A stretch of 64,000 nucleotides of DNA from Nonomuraea aurantiaca (GTDB taxonomy: Bacteria > Actinomycetota > Actinomycetes > Streptosporangiales > Streptosporangiaceae). Within the stretch, counting starts at the first letter, position 1; every line of letters begins with the position of its first letter. Where the stretch lies: NCBI RefSeq assembly GCF_020215705.1, contig NZ_JAIWNB010000011.1, forward strand, positions 248,001 to 312,000, read 5' to 3'. Below the pieces are notes generated by a model. It was not told the origin of the DNA, searched no databases, and saw only the letters and a program-made list of their open reading frames with translations. The translations under genes and the position numbers were made by a program. Shown piece by piece: positions 24,315 to 33,179 of this stretch.

Positions 24315-26125
24315 TCGCGCTCGTCGGCGACGCTCTTGCGACGCCGGGTCAAGAGGAAGGCCACGAGCCCGATGACCACCACGCCGCCGACCACGCCGGC
24401 GATGAGGCCGGTGTTGGAGCCGCCGTCGCTGCCGGCCGCACTGGTGCCGCCGGTGGCCTTGACGTCCATGGCGTAGAACGGGTAGCCGCTGCTGCCGCCG
24501 TAGATCAGGCCCTTGTCCTCGGGGACCGGGGTGATGCTGGTGATCCGGTCCTTGCGGTAGCCCTCAAGGTCGTTCGGGTAGTAGATCGCGATCACCGGAG
24601 CGTCGGTGTAGAGGCGCTCCTGCATCTTCTTGATGATCTCGACGCGCTTGGCCCGGTCGAGCTCCTTGAGCTGCTCCTGGTAGAGCTTCTCGAAGGTCGG
24701 GTCGCAGTAGAACGACTCGGTGCCGCCACCCTCGCCCGACGGGGTGGGCCGGCGGCTGCACAGGTGCGTGGCCAGGACCTCTTCGGGGTCGGGGTTGACC
24801 GACCAGCCGCTGATCGCGATGTCGTAGAGCCCCGTGACGCCCGTCTGCTCGCTGAATTTGCTGGAGTCGAGCTTCACCGTGGTCAGCGTGACGCCGATCT
24901 CCTTGAAGAAGCCCGTCAGGTATTCGGCGAGCTTGTCCTCGATCGGGGTGTCGGTGTGGATGCTGAAGCGGAACTCCAGCTTCCTCTTGCCGTCGGGCAT
25001 CGTACGGACGCCGTCGGCGCCCTTCTTGTAACCGGCGTCGTCGAGGATCTTGTTGGCCTTGGCGACGTCGTAGGTGACCTTCTGGTCGCCCGTGGCCTCC
25101 CAGAAGAACTCCTTGTACAGCGGCGGGATGATCGAGCCGTCGGCGGGCTTGGCCAGGCCGCTCTGCACCTCGTCGGCCAGCTTCTGCTTGTCGATCGCGT
25201 AGTGCAGCGCCGTGCGCACCTTCGGGTCCTTCAGCGCGGGGTGACCGTCGCCGACGGGCTTGTTGTCCGTGGTGGTGGCGCCCGGGTTGACCTCCAGGTA
25301 CGCCGCGCGGCGGCCCTGGGTGTTCCACTGCTCGATGTTGGGGTCGCCCTTGATCGACTCGAAGTCCGGCGGCGTCATGCGGCCGATCAGGTCGATGTCA
25401 CCCTTCTTCAAGCCGGCGATGGCGGCCTGCGGGTTGTCGTAGAAGATGAACTGCAGTTCGTCGACCTTGGGCCTGCCCCGCCAGTAGTCGGGGTTGGCCT
25501 TGAGCTTGACGTACTGGTCCTTCTTCTGCTCGACCGCGATGTACGGCCCGCTGCCCACGGCCGGGTAGACGTCGGCCTCGTACTTGGCGATGTCGGTGAC
25601 CTTCTCCCAGACATGCTTGGGCATGATCGGGATCGGGTTCTCCAGCATGGACGCCTGCGGCGCCTTGGTCTTGATGACCAGGTCCTGGCCGTTGGCGGTG
25701 ACACTCTCGAAGTTCTCGACGGCCGGGCCGTTGGCGGTCTTGGCCGCGTCGTCCGTCATGACCTTGTTGAAGGTCCAGGCCGCGTCCTCGGCGGTGACCG
25801 GCTGACCGTCGGACCACTTGGTGCTGCGGATCTTGAACGTCCACGTGAGCCCGTCGGGCGAGGTCGTCCACGACTCGGCCAGGTCCGGGCTGGGCTTCAG
25901 CGTCTTGGGGTCGGGCGTGGTCAGGAAGCTGTACATCTCGCGCTGGATCGCCGACGAGACCAGCCTGACCGCCAGGAAGGGGTTCATCGAGTCCATCGAC
26001 TGCGTGGCGCCGATGCGGACGATCTTCTTCCCCGCTGCCGGTTCCGCGGCTTGGGCCGCCTGGCCCTGACCTGCGACTAATACCGCTACGCCCAGCAGAG
26101 CCAGGCGTGCGAACCATTTCCTCAT
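24311..26125 (-). CDS. Family 5 extracellular solute-binding protein with C-terminal membrane anchor
   Basis: The 604-residue protein is the first gene of the importer operon and determines its substrate, probably peptides. It has an N-terminal Sec signal (RLALLGVAVLVAGQGQAAQAA) with no lipobox Cys. The SBP_bac_5 domain follows: MDSMNPFLAVRLVSS, PDLAESWTTSPDGLTWTFKIR, VRTALHYAIDKQKLAD, near the end YYPNDLEGYRKDRITSI. After a Gly/Ser-rich linker comes a single membrane helix, GLIAGVVGGVVVIGLVAFLL, and a positively charged tail RRRKS. Gram-positive binding proteins are normally lipoproteins, so this one appears tethered at its C-terminus instead. A TTGACA (26193-26188, minus) may be part of its promoter. 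Confidence 0.9.
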   Translation of the reverse strand: MRKWFARLALLGVAVLVAGQGQAAQAAEPAAGKKIVRIGATQSMDSMNPFLAVRLVSSAIQREMYSFLTTPDPKTLKPSPDLAESWTTSPDGLTWTFKIRSTKWSDGQPVTAEDAAWTFNKVMTDDAAKTANGPAVENFESVTANGQDLVIKTKAPQASMLENPIPIMPKHVWEKVTDIAKYEADVYPAVGSGPYIAVEQKKDQYVKLKANPDYWRGRPKVDELQFIFYDNPQAAIAGLKKGDIDLIGRMTPPDFESIKGDPNIEQWNTQGRRAAYLEVNPGATTTDNKPVGDGHPALKDPKVRTALHYAIDKQKLADEVQSGLAKPADGSIIPPLYKEFFWEATGDQKVTYDVAKANKILDDAGYKKGADGVRTMPDGKRKLEFRFSIHTDTPIEDKLAEYLTGFFKEIGVTLTTVKLDSSKFSEQTGVTGLYDIAISGWSVNPDPEEVLATHLCSRRPTPSGEGGGTESFYCDPTFEKLYQEQLKELDRAKRVEIIKKMQERLYTDAPVIAIYYPNDLEGYRKDRITSITPVPEDKGLIYGGSSGYPFYAMDVKATGGTSAAGSDGGSNTGLIAGVVGGVVVIGLVAFLLTRRRKSVADERE

Positions 26126-26243
26126 TGTGCCTCACCTTCAGGCGGGGGTGTCCTGTGTAGAGAAAGGCACACCATACGAACACTGCGTGTCAACGAGTGC
26201 CGGAAAATTGTTTCACCTTCGTTTCCTTGAGCGGTGTAAATTT

Positions 26244-27872
26244 TCAGACCGACTCAAGAACCGTCCCGTCGCTCACCCTCAGGCGACGATCGACGTGTAC
26301 GGCGTCGAGCATCCGCCGGTCGTGGGTGACGAGCAGCAGCGTGCCTGGATAGCTCGACAGGGCCGACTCCAACTGCTCGATCGCGGGGAGATCGAGATGG
26401 TTCGTCGGCTCGTCCAGCACGAGTAGATTAACGCCTCTAGCCTGCAGCAACGCCAGAGCCGCGCGGGTTCGCTCACCGGGCGACAGCGTGCCGGCGGGCC
26501 GCAGCACGTGCGCGGCCCGCAGCCCGAACTTCGCCAGCAGCGTCCGCACCTCGGCGGGCGGCAGCTCCGGCGTCTGCGCGCCGAACGCGTCGAGCAGCGG
26601 CTCCCCGCCCTCGAACAGCCCTCTGACCTGGTCCACCTCGCCGACCACCACACCGGGCCCGAGCGTGGCGTGCCCCTCGTCGAGCGGGGCGCGGCCGAGC
26701 AGCGCGGCCAGCAGCGTCGTCTTGCCCGCGCCGTTGGACCCGGTGATCGCCACCCGCTCGGCCCAGCCGATCTCCAGGTCGACCGGGCCGAGCGTGAACG
26801 CGCCCCGCCTGACCACCGCGCCGCGCAGCGTGGCCACCACCGCGCCGGACCGCGGCGCGGCGGCGATCTCCATCCGCAGCTCCCACTCCTTGCGCGGCTC
26901 CTCGACCACCTCTAGGCGTTCGATGAGCTTCTCCGACTGGCGGGCCTTGGCGGCCTGCTTCTCGGTCGTCTCGATGCGCGTGTTGCGGCCGATCTTGTCG
27001 TTGTCGGTCGCCTTGCGCCGGGCGTTCCTGACGCCCTTCTCCATCCAGGCCCGCTGCGTCCTGGCGCGGGACTCCAGCTGGGCGCGGGTGTCGGCATACT
27101 CCTCGAAGCGCTCGCGAGCATGCCTCCTGGCCACCTCGCGCTCGTCCAGGTACGCCTGGTAGCCGCCGCCGTACAACCGGATCTGCTGCTGGGCCAGGTC
27201 CAGCTCCAGCACCTTGGTGACGGTCCTGGACAGGAACTCCCGGTCGTGGCTGACCACCACCGTGCCGGCCCGCAGGCCCTGGACGAAGCCTTCCAGCCGG
27301 TCGAGCCCGTCGAGGTCGAGGTCGTTGGTCGGCTCGTCGAGCAGGAACAGGTCGTAGCGGCTGAGCAGCAGCGAGGCCAGCCCCGCGCGGGCCGCCTGGC
27401 CGCCCGACAGTGAGGTCATGGGCTGGTCCATGCCCACCGGCAGCCCGATCTCCGCCGCCCGCTCCTCCAGGTCTGCGCCGCCGAGCGCGAGCCAGCGCTC
27501 CAGCGCGACGCTGTAGGCGTCGTCGGCGCCCGGCCGCCCCTCGACCAGGCCCTGGGTGGCGTCGTCGAGCTCCCGCTGCGCCTGCTCGACGCCGGTGCGC
27601 CTGGCCAGGAACCGCCCGACCGTCTCACCAGGGCGGCGCTCCGGCTCCTGCGGCAGGTGACCGACCGTGGCCGTGGCCGGGCTGAGGCGGATGGAGCCCC
27701 GCTCTGGCCGGTCGAGCCCGGCCAGCAGGCGCAGCAGCGTGGACTTCCCGGCGCCGTTGGCCCCGACCAGCCCGATGACGTCGCCGGGGGCCACCACCAG
27801 ATCCAGGTTCGAGAACAGGACCCGCTCGCCGTGCCCCGCCGCAAGGTCCTTGACCACCATCGTCGCGCTCAT
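26244..27872 (-). CDS. ABC-F family ATPase (ribosome-associated, resistance-type)
   Basis: The 542-residue protein carries two ABC ATPase domains in one chain with no membrane segments, the ABC-F layout. Domain 1: GANGAGKSTLLRLLAGLD, LSGGQAARAGLASLLL, LFLLDEPTNDLD. Domain 2: GSNGAGKTTLLAALLGRA, LSPGERTRAALALL, LLVLDEPTNHLD. The charged helical linker between them (about 235-320) is the arm that reaches into the ribosome. ABC-F proteins either tune translation or dislodge antibiotics from the ribosome; which applies is unknown. ATG 27872 is 8 bases after TAGCAT, a likely -10, so the mRNA may be leaderless. Confidence 0.92.
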   Translation of the reverse strand: MSATMVVKDLAAGHGERVLFSNLDLVVAPGDVIGLVGANGAGKSTLLRLLAGLDRPERGSIRLSPATATVGHLPQEPERRPGETVGRFLARRTGVEQAQRELDDATQGLVEGRPGADDAYSVALERWLALGGADLEERAAEIGLPVGMDQPMTSLSGGQAARAGLASLLLSRYDLFLLDEPTNDLDLDGLDRLEGFVQGLRAGTVVVSHDREFLSRTVTKVLELDLAQQQIRLYGGGYQAYLDEREVARRHARERFEEYADTRAQLESRARTQRAWMEKGVRNARRKATDNDKIGRNTRIETTEKQAAKARQSEKLIERLEVVEEPRKEWELRMEIAAAPRSGAVVATLRGAVVRRGAFTLGPVDLEIGWAERVAITGSNGAGKTTLLAALLGRAPLDEGHATLGPGVVVGEVDQVRGLFEGGEPLLDAFGAQTPELPPAEVRTLLAKFGLRAAHVLRPAGTLSPGERTRAALALLQARGVNLLVLDEPTNHLDLPAIEQLESALSSYPGTLLLVTHDRRMLDAVHVDRRLRVSDGTVLESV

Positions 27873-27900
27873 GTAGGCCGATGCTACTAACGTGAGCCAA

Positions 27901-28266
27901 ATGTCTCGCTGGCCCGTGCTCGCCGCCGCCGTCGTCACCGTCGTGGCCGGTCTGGGGGTGCGGCTGCTGTGGGACGGACCGTTCGCCAAGTACGCGGGCG
28001 ACGCGCTCTACACGGTCCTGATCTACCTGCTCATCGTGCTCGTCCTGCCGCGCGTGCGGCCGGTGTGGGCCGCGCTGGGGGCGACCGCGCTGAGCTGGGC
28101 GATCGAGTTCGCCCAGCTCTGGGAGATCCCGCCGCTGCTGCGGCCGCTGCTGGGCAGCACGTTCAACCCGCCCGACCTGTTCTGGTACGCCGTGGGGGGC
28201 GCGGCGGCCTGTGCAGCGCATATGGGGTTCGCTGCGTATTTAGCGACGAGGTCCGCATTTAGGTAA
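27901..28266 (+). CDS. DUF2809 family membrane protein
   Basis: A 121-residue protein with four membrane helices. The DUF2809 pattern is evident: LWDGPFAKYAGDALYTVLIYLLIVLVLP, ALSWAIEFAQLW and the C-terminal GSTFNPPDLFWYAVGGAAA. Function is unknown; it resembles VanZ-like small membrane proteins. TACTAA at 27885-27890 is a plausible -10 that leaves ATG 27901 with almost no leader, so 27901 is preferred to GTG 27892. Its promoter interleaves with that of the divergent ABC-F gene. Confidence 0.8.
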   Translation: MSRWPVLAAAVVTVVAGLGVRLLWDGPFAKYAGDALYTVLIYLLIVLVLPRVRPVWAALGATALSWAIEFAQLWEIPPLLRPLLGSTFNPPDLFWYAVGGAAACAAHMGFAAYLATRSAFR

Positions 28267-28323
28267 AGAACGGTCCTTACCAGCTCGAAACTCCGCTGTA
28301 ACGCCTTGCCTGTGACATGGAAA

Positions 28324-28341
28324 TGGTCTAGAGATAGACCA
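28324..28341. promoter_or_regulatory. Perfect inverted repeat upstream of amino acid permease
   Basis: TGGTCTA-GAGA-TAGACCA is a perfect 7-bp dyad 44 bases before the permease start. TGGTCTAGACCA-like sites are typical of GntR-family operators in actinobacteria; here four bases separate the arms. No GntR gene is nearby, so control would be from elsewhere. Confidence 0.6.
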
Positions 28342-28384
28342 AATCCAGAGAGTCCTCCGCCGCGCATCCCCCAAGGAGACCTCA

Positions 28385-29914
28385 ATGACCACAGAAGAGG
28401 ATTCCAGGCGCCTCGCCGAGCTCGGTTACAAGCAAGAGCTGTCAAGGACCTGGAGCGGTTTCTCCAACTTCGCCATCTCCTTCTCCATCATCTCGATCCT
28501 CGCCGGCTGCTTCACCACCTTCGGCCAGGCCTGGAACAACGGCGGTCCCATCGCCATCTCCTGGGGCTGGCCGCTGATCTCCGTCTTCATCCTGATCATC
28601 GGTCTCTGCATGTCGGAGCTGGTCTCCGCGTACCCGACGGCGGGCGGCATCTACTGGTGGGCCGCCACCATGGGCAAGCCGATCCACGGCTGGTTCACCG
28701 GCTGGCTCAACCTGATCGGCCTCATCGCGGTCACCGCGTCGGTCGACTACGGCTGCGCGACGTTCCTGAACATCACCATCAACCGGCTCACCGGGGGCGG
28801 CTGGGACGCCTCACTCGGGAACGCGTTCCTGCTGTTCGTGATCATTCTGGTGCTGCACGCGCTGATCAACATCTACAGCCACCGGCTCATCTCGCTGCTG
28901 CAGAACATCTCGGTCTGGTGGCACGTGGCGGGTGCCGCGATCGTGGTGGCGATCCTGATCTTCGCTCCGAGCCACCACCAGACGGTCGGCTTCGTCTTCA
29001 CCGACACCATCAACAACTCCGGCTTCGGTAACGGCGACGGCGGCATCCCGTTCTGGTTCTACGTGCTGCCGCTGGGCTTCCTGCTCACCCAGTACACGAT
29101 CACCGGCTTCGACGCCTGCGCGCACGTGTCGGAGGAGACGCAGGGCGCCTCCACGGCGGCCGCCCGCGGGCTCTGGCAGTCGATCTTCTACTCGGCGATC
29201 GGCGGCTGGATCCTGCTGCTGGCGTTCCTGTTCGCCGCGACGAACGTGGACGAGATCAACAAGCAGGGCGGCTTCGTGGGCGCCATCTTCGAGACCGCGC
29301 TCTCCTCGCCGCTGGCCACCGCGATCTTCGCGATCTCCACGATCGGCCAGTTCTTCTGCGGGATGAGCTGCGTGACCTCGATGTCGCGGATGACCTACGC
29401 GTTCTCACGAGACGGCGCCGTGCCGGGCTGGCGGCTGTGGTCGAAGATCGACCGCAACCGGACGCCGGTCAACGCGATCCTCGCGGGCTGCGTGGTGGCC
29501 GCCCTGATCACGCTGCCCGCGCTCTGGGCGCCGGCGGGCTCGACCACTCCGGTGGCCTTCCTCGCCGTCGTGTCGATCGCGGTCATCGGGCTCTACCTGG
29601 CGTTCCTCATCCCGATCTGGCTGCGGCTGCGCATGGGCGACAACTTCCAGCCCGGCCCGTGGACCCTTGGCCGGAAATATCGGGCCATGTGCTGGATCGC
29701 CTGCATTGAGATCGTGATCATCTCGATTTACTTCATCATGCCGATCAAGCCCTCGGCGATCCCCGGCAACGAGAACTTCACCTGGACGGACGTGAACTAC
29801 GCGCCGGTCCTGGTCGGGGTCGTGCTGCTCGGCATCGCCCTGTGGTGGAAGCTGTCGGCCAAGCACTGGTTCACCGGGCCCCGCCGGACCATCGACGAAC
29901 TGCCGATGCCCTAA
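28385..29914 (+). CDS. APC-superfamily amino acid permease
   Basis: A 509-residue permease with about twelve membrane segments. The start matches the family of bacterial/fungal GABA-choline-type permeases: LAELGYKQELSRTWSGFSNFAISFS, then YPTAGGIYWWAATMG, and GFDACAHVSEETQGASTAAARGL, where the ETQ motif is characteristic. AAGGAG sits 8 bases upstream. It probably imports an amino acid or GABA-like amine; the specific substrate is unknown. The stop overlaps the lipB stop by a few bases on the other strand. Confidence 0.92.
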   Translation: MTTEEDSRRLAELGYKQELSRTWSGFSNFAISFSIISILAGCFTTFGQAWNNGGPIAISWGWPLISVFILIIGLCMSELVSAYPTAGGIYWWAATMGKPIHGWFTGWLNLIGLIAVTASVDYGCATFLNITINRLTGGGWDASLGNAFLLFVIILVLHALINIYSHRLISLLQNISVWWHVAGAAIVVAILIFAPSHHQTVGFVFTDTINNSGFGNGDGGIPFWFYVLPLGFLLTQYTITGFDACAHVSEETQGASTAAARGLWQSIFYSAIGGWILLLAFLFAATNVDEINKQGGFVGAIFETALSSPLATAIFAISTIGQFFCGMSCVTSMSRMTYAFSRDGAVPGWRLWSKIDRNRTPVNAILAGCVVAALITLPALWAPAGSTTPVAFLAVVSIAVIGLYLAFLIPIWLRLRMGDNFQPGPWTLGRKYRAMCWIACIEIVIISIYFIMPIKPSAIPGNENFTWTDVNYAPVLVGVVLLGIALWWKLSAKHWFTGPRRTIDELPMP

Positions 29915-30546
29915 GAGGCTTCGAAAGCCGTGGCCACGGCCGCGCGGACGGTGTCCATGGACGTGGCCTCCAGCTCTCTCTTGAGCGAGGTCATGTCCAC
30001 GTCGGGCATGCCGCAGGCGACCGCCCAGTGCCACGGCTCCAGGTCGCCGTCGACGTTGAGCGCGAAGCCGTGGCTGGTCACGCCACGGCTCTGCCGCATC
30101 CCGATGGACACGACCTTGCGCCCGGTCTCGGACGTCCAGACGCCGGTCAGCAGCTCGGAGCCGGGCGGGGTGTCGCGGCGCTCCGCGGGCAGCCCCAGCG
30201 CGCCCAGCGCCTCGACCAGCCGGAGCTCCACCTCCCGCACGTAGTCGACGATGCCCTCGTCCTCGCCCAGCTTGACGATCAGGTAGCCGACGAGCTGGCC
30301 GGGGCCGTGGTAGGTGAGCTGGCCCCCGCGGCCGGTCTCGACCACGGGGATGCCGCGCGACGGGTCGGGCAGGTGGGTCACCGGTGTGCGGCGCCCGACC
30401 GTGTAGACCGACGGGTGGCTGAGCAGCCAGAGCGTGTCCGGCCGCTCGTCTCGTTGGCGCTCACCGACGAGGTCGGTCATGCGCTCCATCGCCTTGTCGT
30501 AGTCGACGAGCTCATCCTGGAGGAGTGTCAGCGGCCTAGCCCTCAT
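29911..30546 (-). CDS. lipB: Octanoyl-ACP:protein octanoyltransferase
   Basis: LipB moves the octanoyl group from ACP to lipoyl domains, the first step of lipoate assembly. The 211-residue protein contains the conserved RGGQLTYHGPGQLVGYLI, the Lys in GRKVVSIGMR and the catalytic Cys in VACGMPDVDMTSL. Length is normal. ATG 30546 gives the expected N-terminus (MRARPLTLLQDELVDYDKA). lipA, which often adjoins lipB, is not present here. Confidence 0.95.
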   Translation of the reverse strand: MRARPLTLLQDELVDYDKAMERMTDLVGERQRDERPDTLWLLSHPSVYTVGRRTPVTHLPDPSRGIPVVETGRGGQLTYHGPGQLVGYLIVKLGEDEGIVDYVREVELRLVEALGALGLPAERRDTPPGSELLTGVWTSETGRKVVSIGMRQSRGVTSHGFALNVDGDLEPWHWAVACGMPDVDMTSLKRELEATSMDTVRAAVATAFEAS

Positions 30547-30566
30547 GCGTTCCAGGATAGGACGCC

Positions 30567-30749
30567 CTAGTAGCGCTTCGGCTCCTCGGGGACGAGGATC
30601 CACATGGCCACGTAGACCACCCAGAGCGGTCCTGGAATGAGCGACAGCAGCAGCCAGAGGATCCGGACGAGGGTGGGGGGCAGGCCCATCTTGTCGGCGA
30701 GACCGCCGCAGACGCCGGCCAGAATTCTGTGCTCTCGTGAGCGGTACAT
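30567..30749 (-). CDS. PspC-domain small membrane protein
   Basis: A 60-residue protein that is just a PspC domain: HRILAGVCGGLADKMGLPPTLVRILWLLL followed by a hydrophobic segment and PEEPKRY. PspC domains are associated with envelope-stress systems. GGAGGAAACG precedes the ATG. It is a short stand-alone version common in actinobacteria; it may share a transcript with lipB, 20 bases downstream. Confidence 0.9.
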   Translation of the reverse strand: MYRSREHRILAGVCGGLADKMGLPPTLVRILWLLLSLIPGPLWVVYVAMWILVPEEPKRY

Positions 30750-30809
30750 CGTTTCCTCCGTGTGGTTGCACCTGTCTGGAAAACGGATGTCCAGGCAAGA
30801 GATATCCCA

Positions 30810-31322
30810 CTAGCCACCCTGAGAAAACCCTGAGAGGGTCAGCCACTCGTGCGCCTGGGCGAGGTGCTGGCTGGTCAGGCCCGTTCTTGGATCAACATGA
30901 ATGAGCAGGAAATCATCGAGACCCTGAGTGCCCCTGAGGTATTCCTCGTCCTCCAGCCACACCTGGTCGTCGAACCACACGAACGGTCTACGGCCGACAT
31001 AGGCGGCTACGTGCGGGGTTTTAAACATTTCCCCGTACAAACCGCCCTGGTCCGATCCCGGTCCCATGGGGATGACGGGCAGCGGGGGCAGGCCGAGCCG
31101 GGGCCCGATCCACTCGTTGGCGTGCTCCTCCCAGGTCGTCGCCCAGACCAGCTCGGCCCCGGTGACCAGGGCCAGCTCCAGCAGCCGGGTGCCGTGCCTG
31201 GCGTTGAGCTGCACGGTGTAGACCTGGTCGCCGACCGTGCAGTGGTAGCGGCGGAAGTCGGGGGTGGGCCGGCTGAACGGGTTGAGCACCCCGTCGACGT
31301 CGATCAGCAGCAGCGGTCTCAC
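30810..31322 (-). CDS. HAD-like domain protein
   Basis: The 170-residue protein begins VRPLLLIDVDGVLNPF, a HAD motif I (DxDGVLNP), and has ELVWATTWEEHANEWIGPRLGLP and FVWFDDQVWLEDEEY, the later Asp-containing motif. This family is widespread in actinobacteria with unknown substrate. The GTG start overlaps the stop of the AraC-type regulator (GTGA), so the two genes are translationally coupled. Confidence 0.85.
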   Translation of the reverse strand: MRPLLLIDVDGVLNPFSRPTPDFRRYHCTVGDQVYTVQLNARHGTRLLELALVTGAELVWATTWEEHANEWIGPRLGLPPLPVIPMGPGSDQGGLYGEMFKTPHVAAYVGRRPFVWFDDQVWLEDEEYLRGTQGLDDFLLIHVDPRTGLTSQHLAQAHEWLTLSGFSQGG

Positions 31323-32233
31323 CGGACGGCCCGATGCTCCTGCGGGCTGACGCCGCGCACCCGCTTGAAGGCCGCGCTGAGCGCGAACGGACTGCCGTAA
31401 CCGACCTGCCTGGCCACCGAGCCGACCGTCGCGTCGGGCTCGCGCAGCAGGTCGGCGGCCAGAGCCAGCCGCCAGTCGGTCAGGAACGCCATGGGCGGCT
31501 CGCCGACCAGCTCGGTGAAGCGCCGGGCCAGCGAGGCCCGCGAGACGCCCACCTGCGCGGCCAGCGTGGCGACCGTCCACGGGTGGGCCGGGTTGTTGTG
31601 CAGCATCCGCATGGCCCTGCCCACCACCGGATCGCTCTGCGCCCGATACCAGGCCGGCGCCTCGTGGGTGGCGAACCACGACCGCAGCACGGAGATGAGC
31701 AGCAGGTCGAGCAGCCGGTCGAGGACCGCCTCCTGCCCCGGCTGGTCCTTGACGATCTCGGCGCCCAGCAGCGGGACGAGCGGGTCGCCCCGCTGGACCA
31801 GCAGCGTGGGCAGCGCCTCCAGCAGGCGCCTGCTCACCTCGCCCTCCATGTGGTAGGCGCAGGTGATCATCACGGTCTCGCCGTCCGCGGCGTTGCCCCA
31901 GGTGCGTACGCCGAGGTCCATGGCCTGGGCGAGCGACTCCCCGTCGACCGTGGTGCAGTGCTGGTCGGGGTGGATGACGATCTGCGGCGGCGTGGCGGGG
32001 TTGTCGGCCACGGTGTACGGCCCGGGCCCGCGGATGATCGCCACCTCCCCTGGACACATCCGGACGACGTCCCCCTCATCGGGCACCACCCACGCCTCCC
32101 CGCGCACCATCACCACCACCGTGAGCGGGGCCTCGTCCTGGATGCGCAGCGACCAGGGCGGATCGAGCATACAGCGGAGCATGAAGGCGCCCCTTGCCCG
32201 CGGACCGTCGAGGAGAGCGGCAAGCTGGTCCAT
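31319..32233 (-). CDS. AraC family regulator with cupin domain
   Basis: The 304-residue regulator has an N-terminal cupin-like sensor (CPGEVAIIRGPGPYTVAD) and a C-terminal double helix-turn-helix: WTVATLAAQVGVSRASLARRFTELVGEPPMAFLTDWRLALAADLLR then VGSVARQVGYGSPFALSAAFKRVRGVSPQEHR. It is divergent from an NmrA-type oxidoreductase gene 75 bases away, its most likely target. Related AraC regulators of this cupin class often control adjacent SDR or reductase genes. Confidence 0.9.
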   Translation of the reverse strand: MDQLAALLDGPRARGAFMLRCMLDPPWSLRIQDEAPLTVVVMVRGEAWVVPDEGDVVRMCPGEVAIIRGPGPYTVADNPATPPQIVIHPDQHCTTVDGESLAQAMDLGVRTWGNAADGETVMITCAYHMEGEVSRRLLEALPTLLVQRGDPLVPLLGAEIVKDQPGQEAVLDRLLDLLLISVLRSWFATHEAPAWYRAQSDPVVGRAMRMLHNNPAHPWTVATLAAQVGVSRASLARRFTELVGEPPMAFLTDWRLALAADLLREPDATVGSVARQVGYGSPFALSAAFKRVRGVSPQEHRAVR

Positions 32234-32307
32234 GGGCTAGACGATCGCATATGGGATTGCGCTTCTCAACCATGGAGAGTCTCAGGCTTCGGCGGCTTAC
32301 TTGAGCC

Positions 32308-33120
32308 ATGACAACTTTGGTGCTGGGCGGCACGGGCAAGACCGGCCGCCGCGTGGCGAACAGGCTCACCGTTCTCGACCACCCGTGGCGGATCGGCTCC
32401 CGCTCCGCGCGACCGCCCTTCGACTGGACCGACCGATCCACCTGGGCGCCCGCTCTGGACGGCGTCGACTCCGTGTACGTGACCTACTATCCCGACCTCG
32501 CCTTCCCCGGCGCCCTGGAAGACGTCCAGGCCTTCACCTCGCTCGCCGTGGCCGGCGGCGTCGGCCGGCTGGTCCTGCTCTCCGGCCGGGGCGAGCCGAT
32601 GGCCGAGGCGGCCGAGCAGGTCGTCCAGTCGTCAGGGGCCGACTGGACGATCGTGCGGTGCGGCTGGTTCATGCAGAACTTCAGCGAGGGCTACCTGCTG
32701 GACCCGGTGCTCGAAGGGGTCATCGCGCTGCCGATCGCGGACGTGCCCGAGCCGTTCGTGGACGTGGACGACATCGCGGACGTCGTGGTGGCGGCGCTGA
32801 CCCAGGAGGGCCACAGCGGCAAGCTGTACGAACTGACCGGGCCGAGGCTGCTCACCTTCACGGATGTCGCCGCCGAGCTGTCCAAGGCGACGGGCCGGGA
32901 CATCGTCTACGTGCCGGTGACGGCCGAGCAGTTCGCGGCCGGAGCCCGCGAGCAGGGCGTGCCCGAGAACGAGATCGAGGGGCTGAACGGGCTGTTCGCC
33001 GAGGTTCTGGACGGCCGCAACGCGCACCTCGCCGACGGTGTCCGGCAAGCGCTCGGCCGGCCCGCCCGGGACTTCTCCGACTACGCCACCGCGAACAAGT
33101 CAGCCTGGACCGTGCGCTGA
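32308..33120 (+). CDS. NmrA-like NAD(P)-binding protein
   Basis: The 270-residue atypical SDR starts MTTLVLGGTGKTGRRVANRL with the GGTGxxGR loop and continues with the NmrA-type core: DWTIVRCGWFMQNFSEGYLL and DDIADVVVAALTQEGHSGKLYELTGPRLLTFTDVAAELS. It belongs to the same broad family as the gene at 19595 but the two are only distantly alike. Its last codons lie in the first unit of a palindromic tandem repeat. Likely under the divergent AraC regulator. Confidence 0.87.
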   Translation: MTTLVLGGTGKTGRRVANRLTVLDHPWRIGSRSARPPFDWTDRSTWAPALDGVDSVYVTYYPDLAFPGALEDVQAFTSLAVAGGVGRLVLLSGRGEPMAEAAEQVVQSSGADWTIVRCGWFMQNFSEGYLLDPVLEGVIALPIADVPEPFVDVDDIADVVVAALTQEGHSGKLYELTGPRLLTFTDVAAELSKATGRDIVYVPVTAEQFAAGAREQGVPENEIEGLNGLFAEVLDGRNAHLADGVRQALGRPARDFSDYATANKSAWTVR

Positions 33121-33179
33121 CGCACCACTTGGACCGTGCGCTCAGCGCACCACCTGGACCGTGCGCTCAGCGCACCACT
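33106..33179. repeat. Three tandem palindromic units at a convergent gene junction
   Basis: Units of 24, 25 and 25 bases (33106, 33130, 33155) each read TGGACCGTGCGCT(C)AGCGCACCAC(C/T). Units two and three contain GTGCGCT-C-AGCGCAC, a perfect 7-bp dyad. The first and third units include the stop codons of the two convergent genes. Each unit can form a hairpin on either strand, so the array could act as a bidirectional terminator. Confidence 0.85.

Noticed and set aside
20409-26125. Nickel or metal importer
   Set aside because: The family 5 binding protein could suggest NikA, but no metal-binding His cluster is apparent and the ATPases carry the oligopeptide tail; peptide import is more likely.
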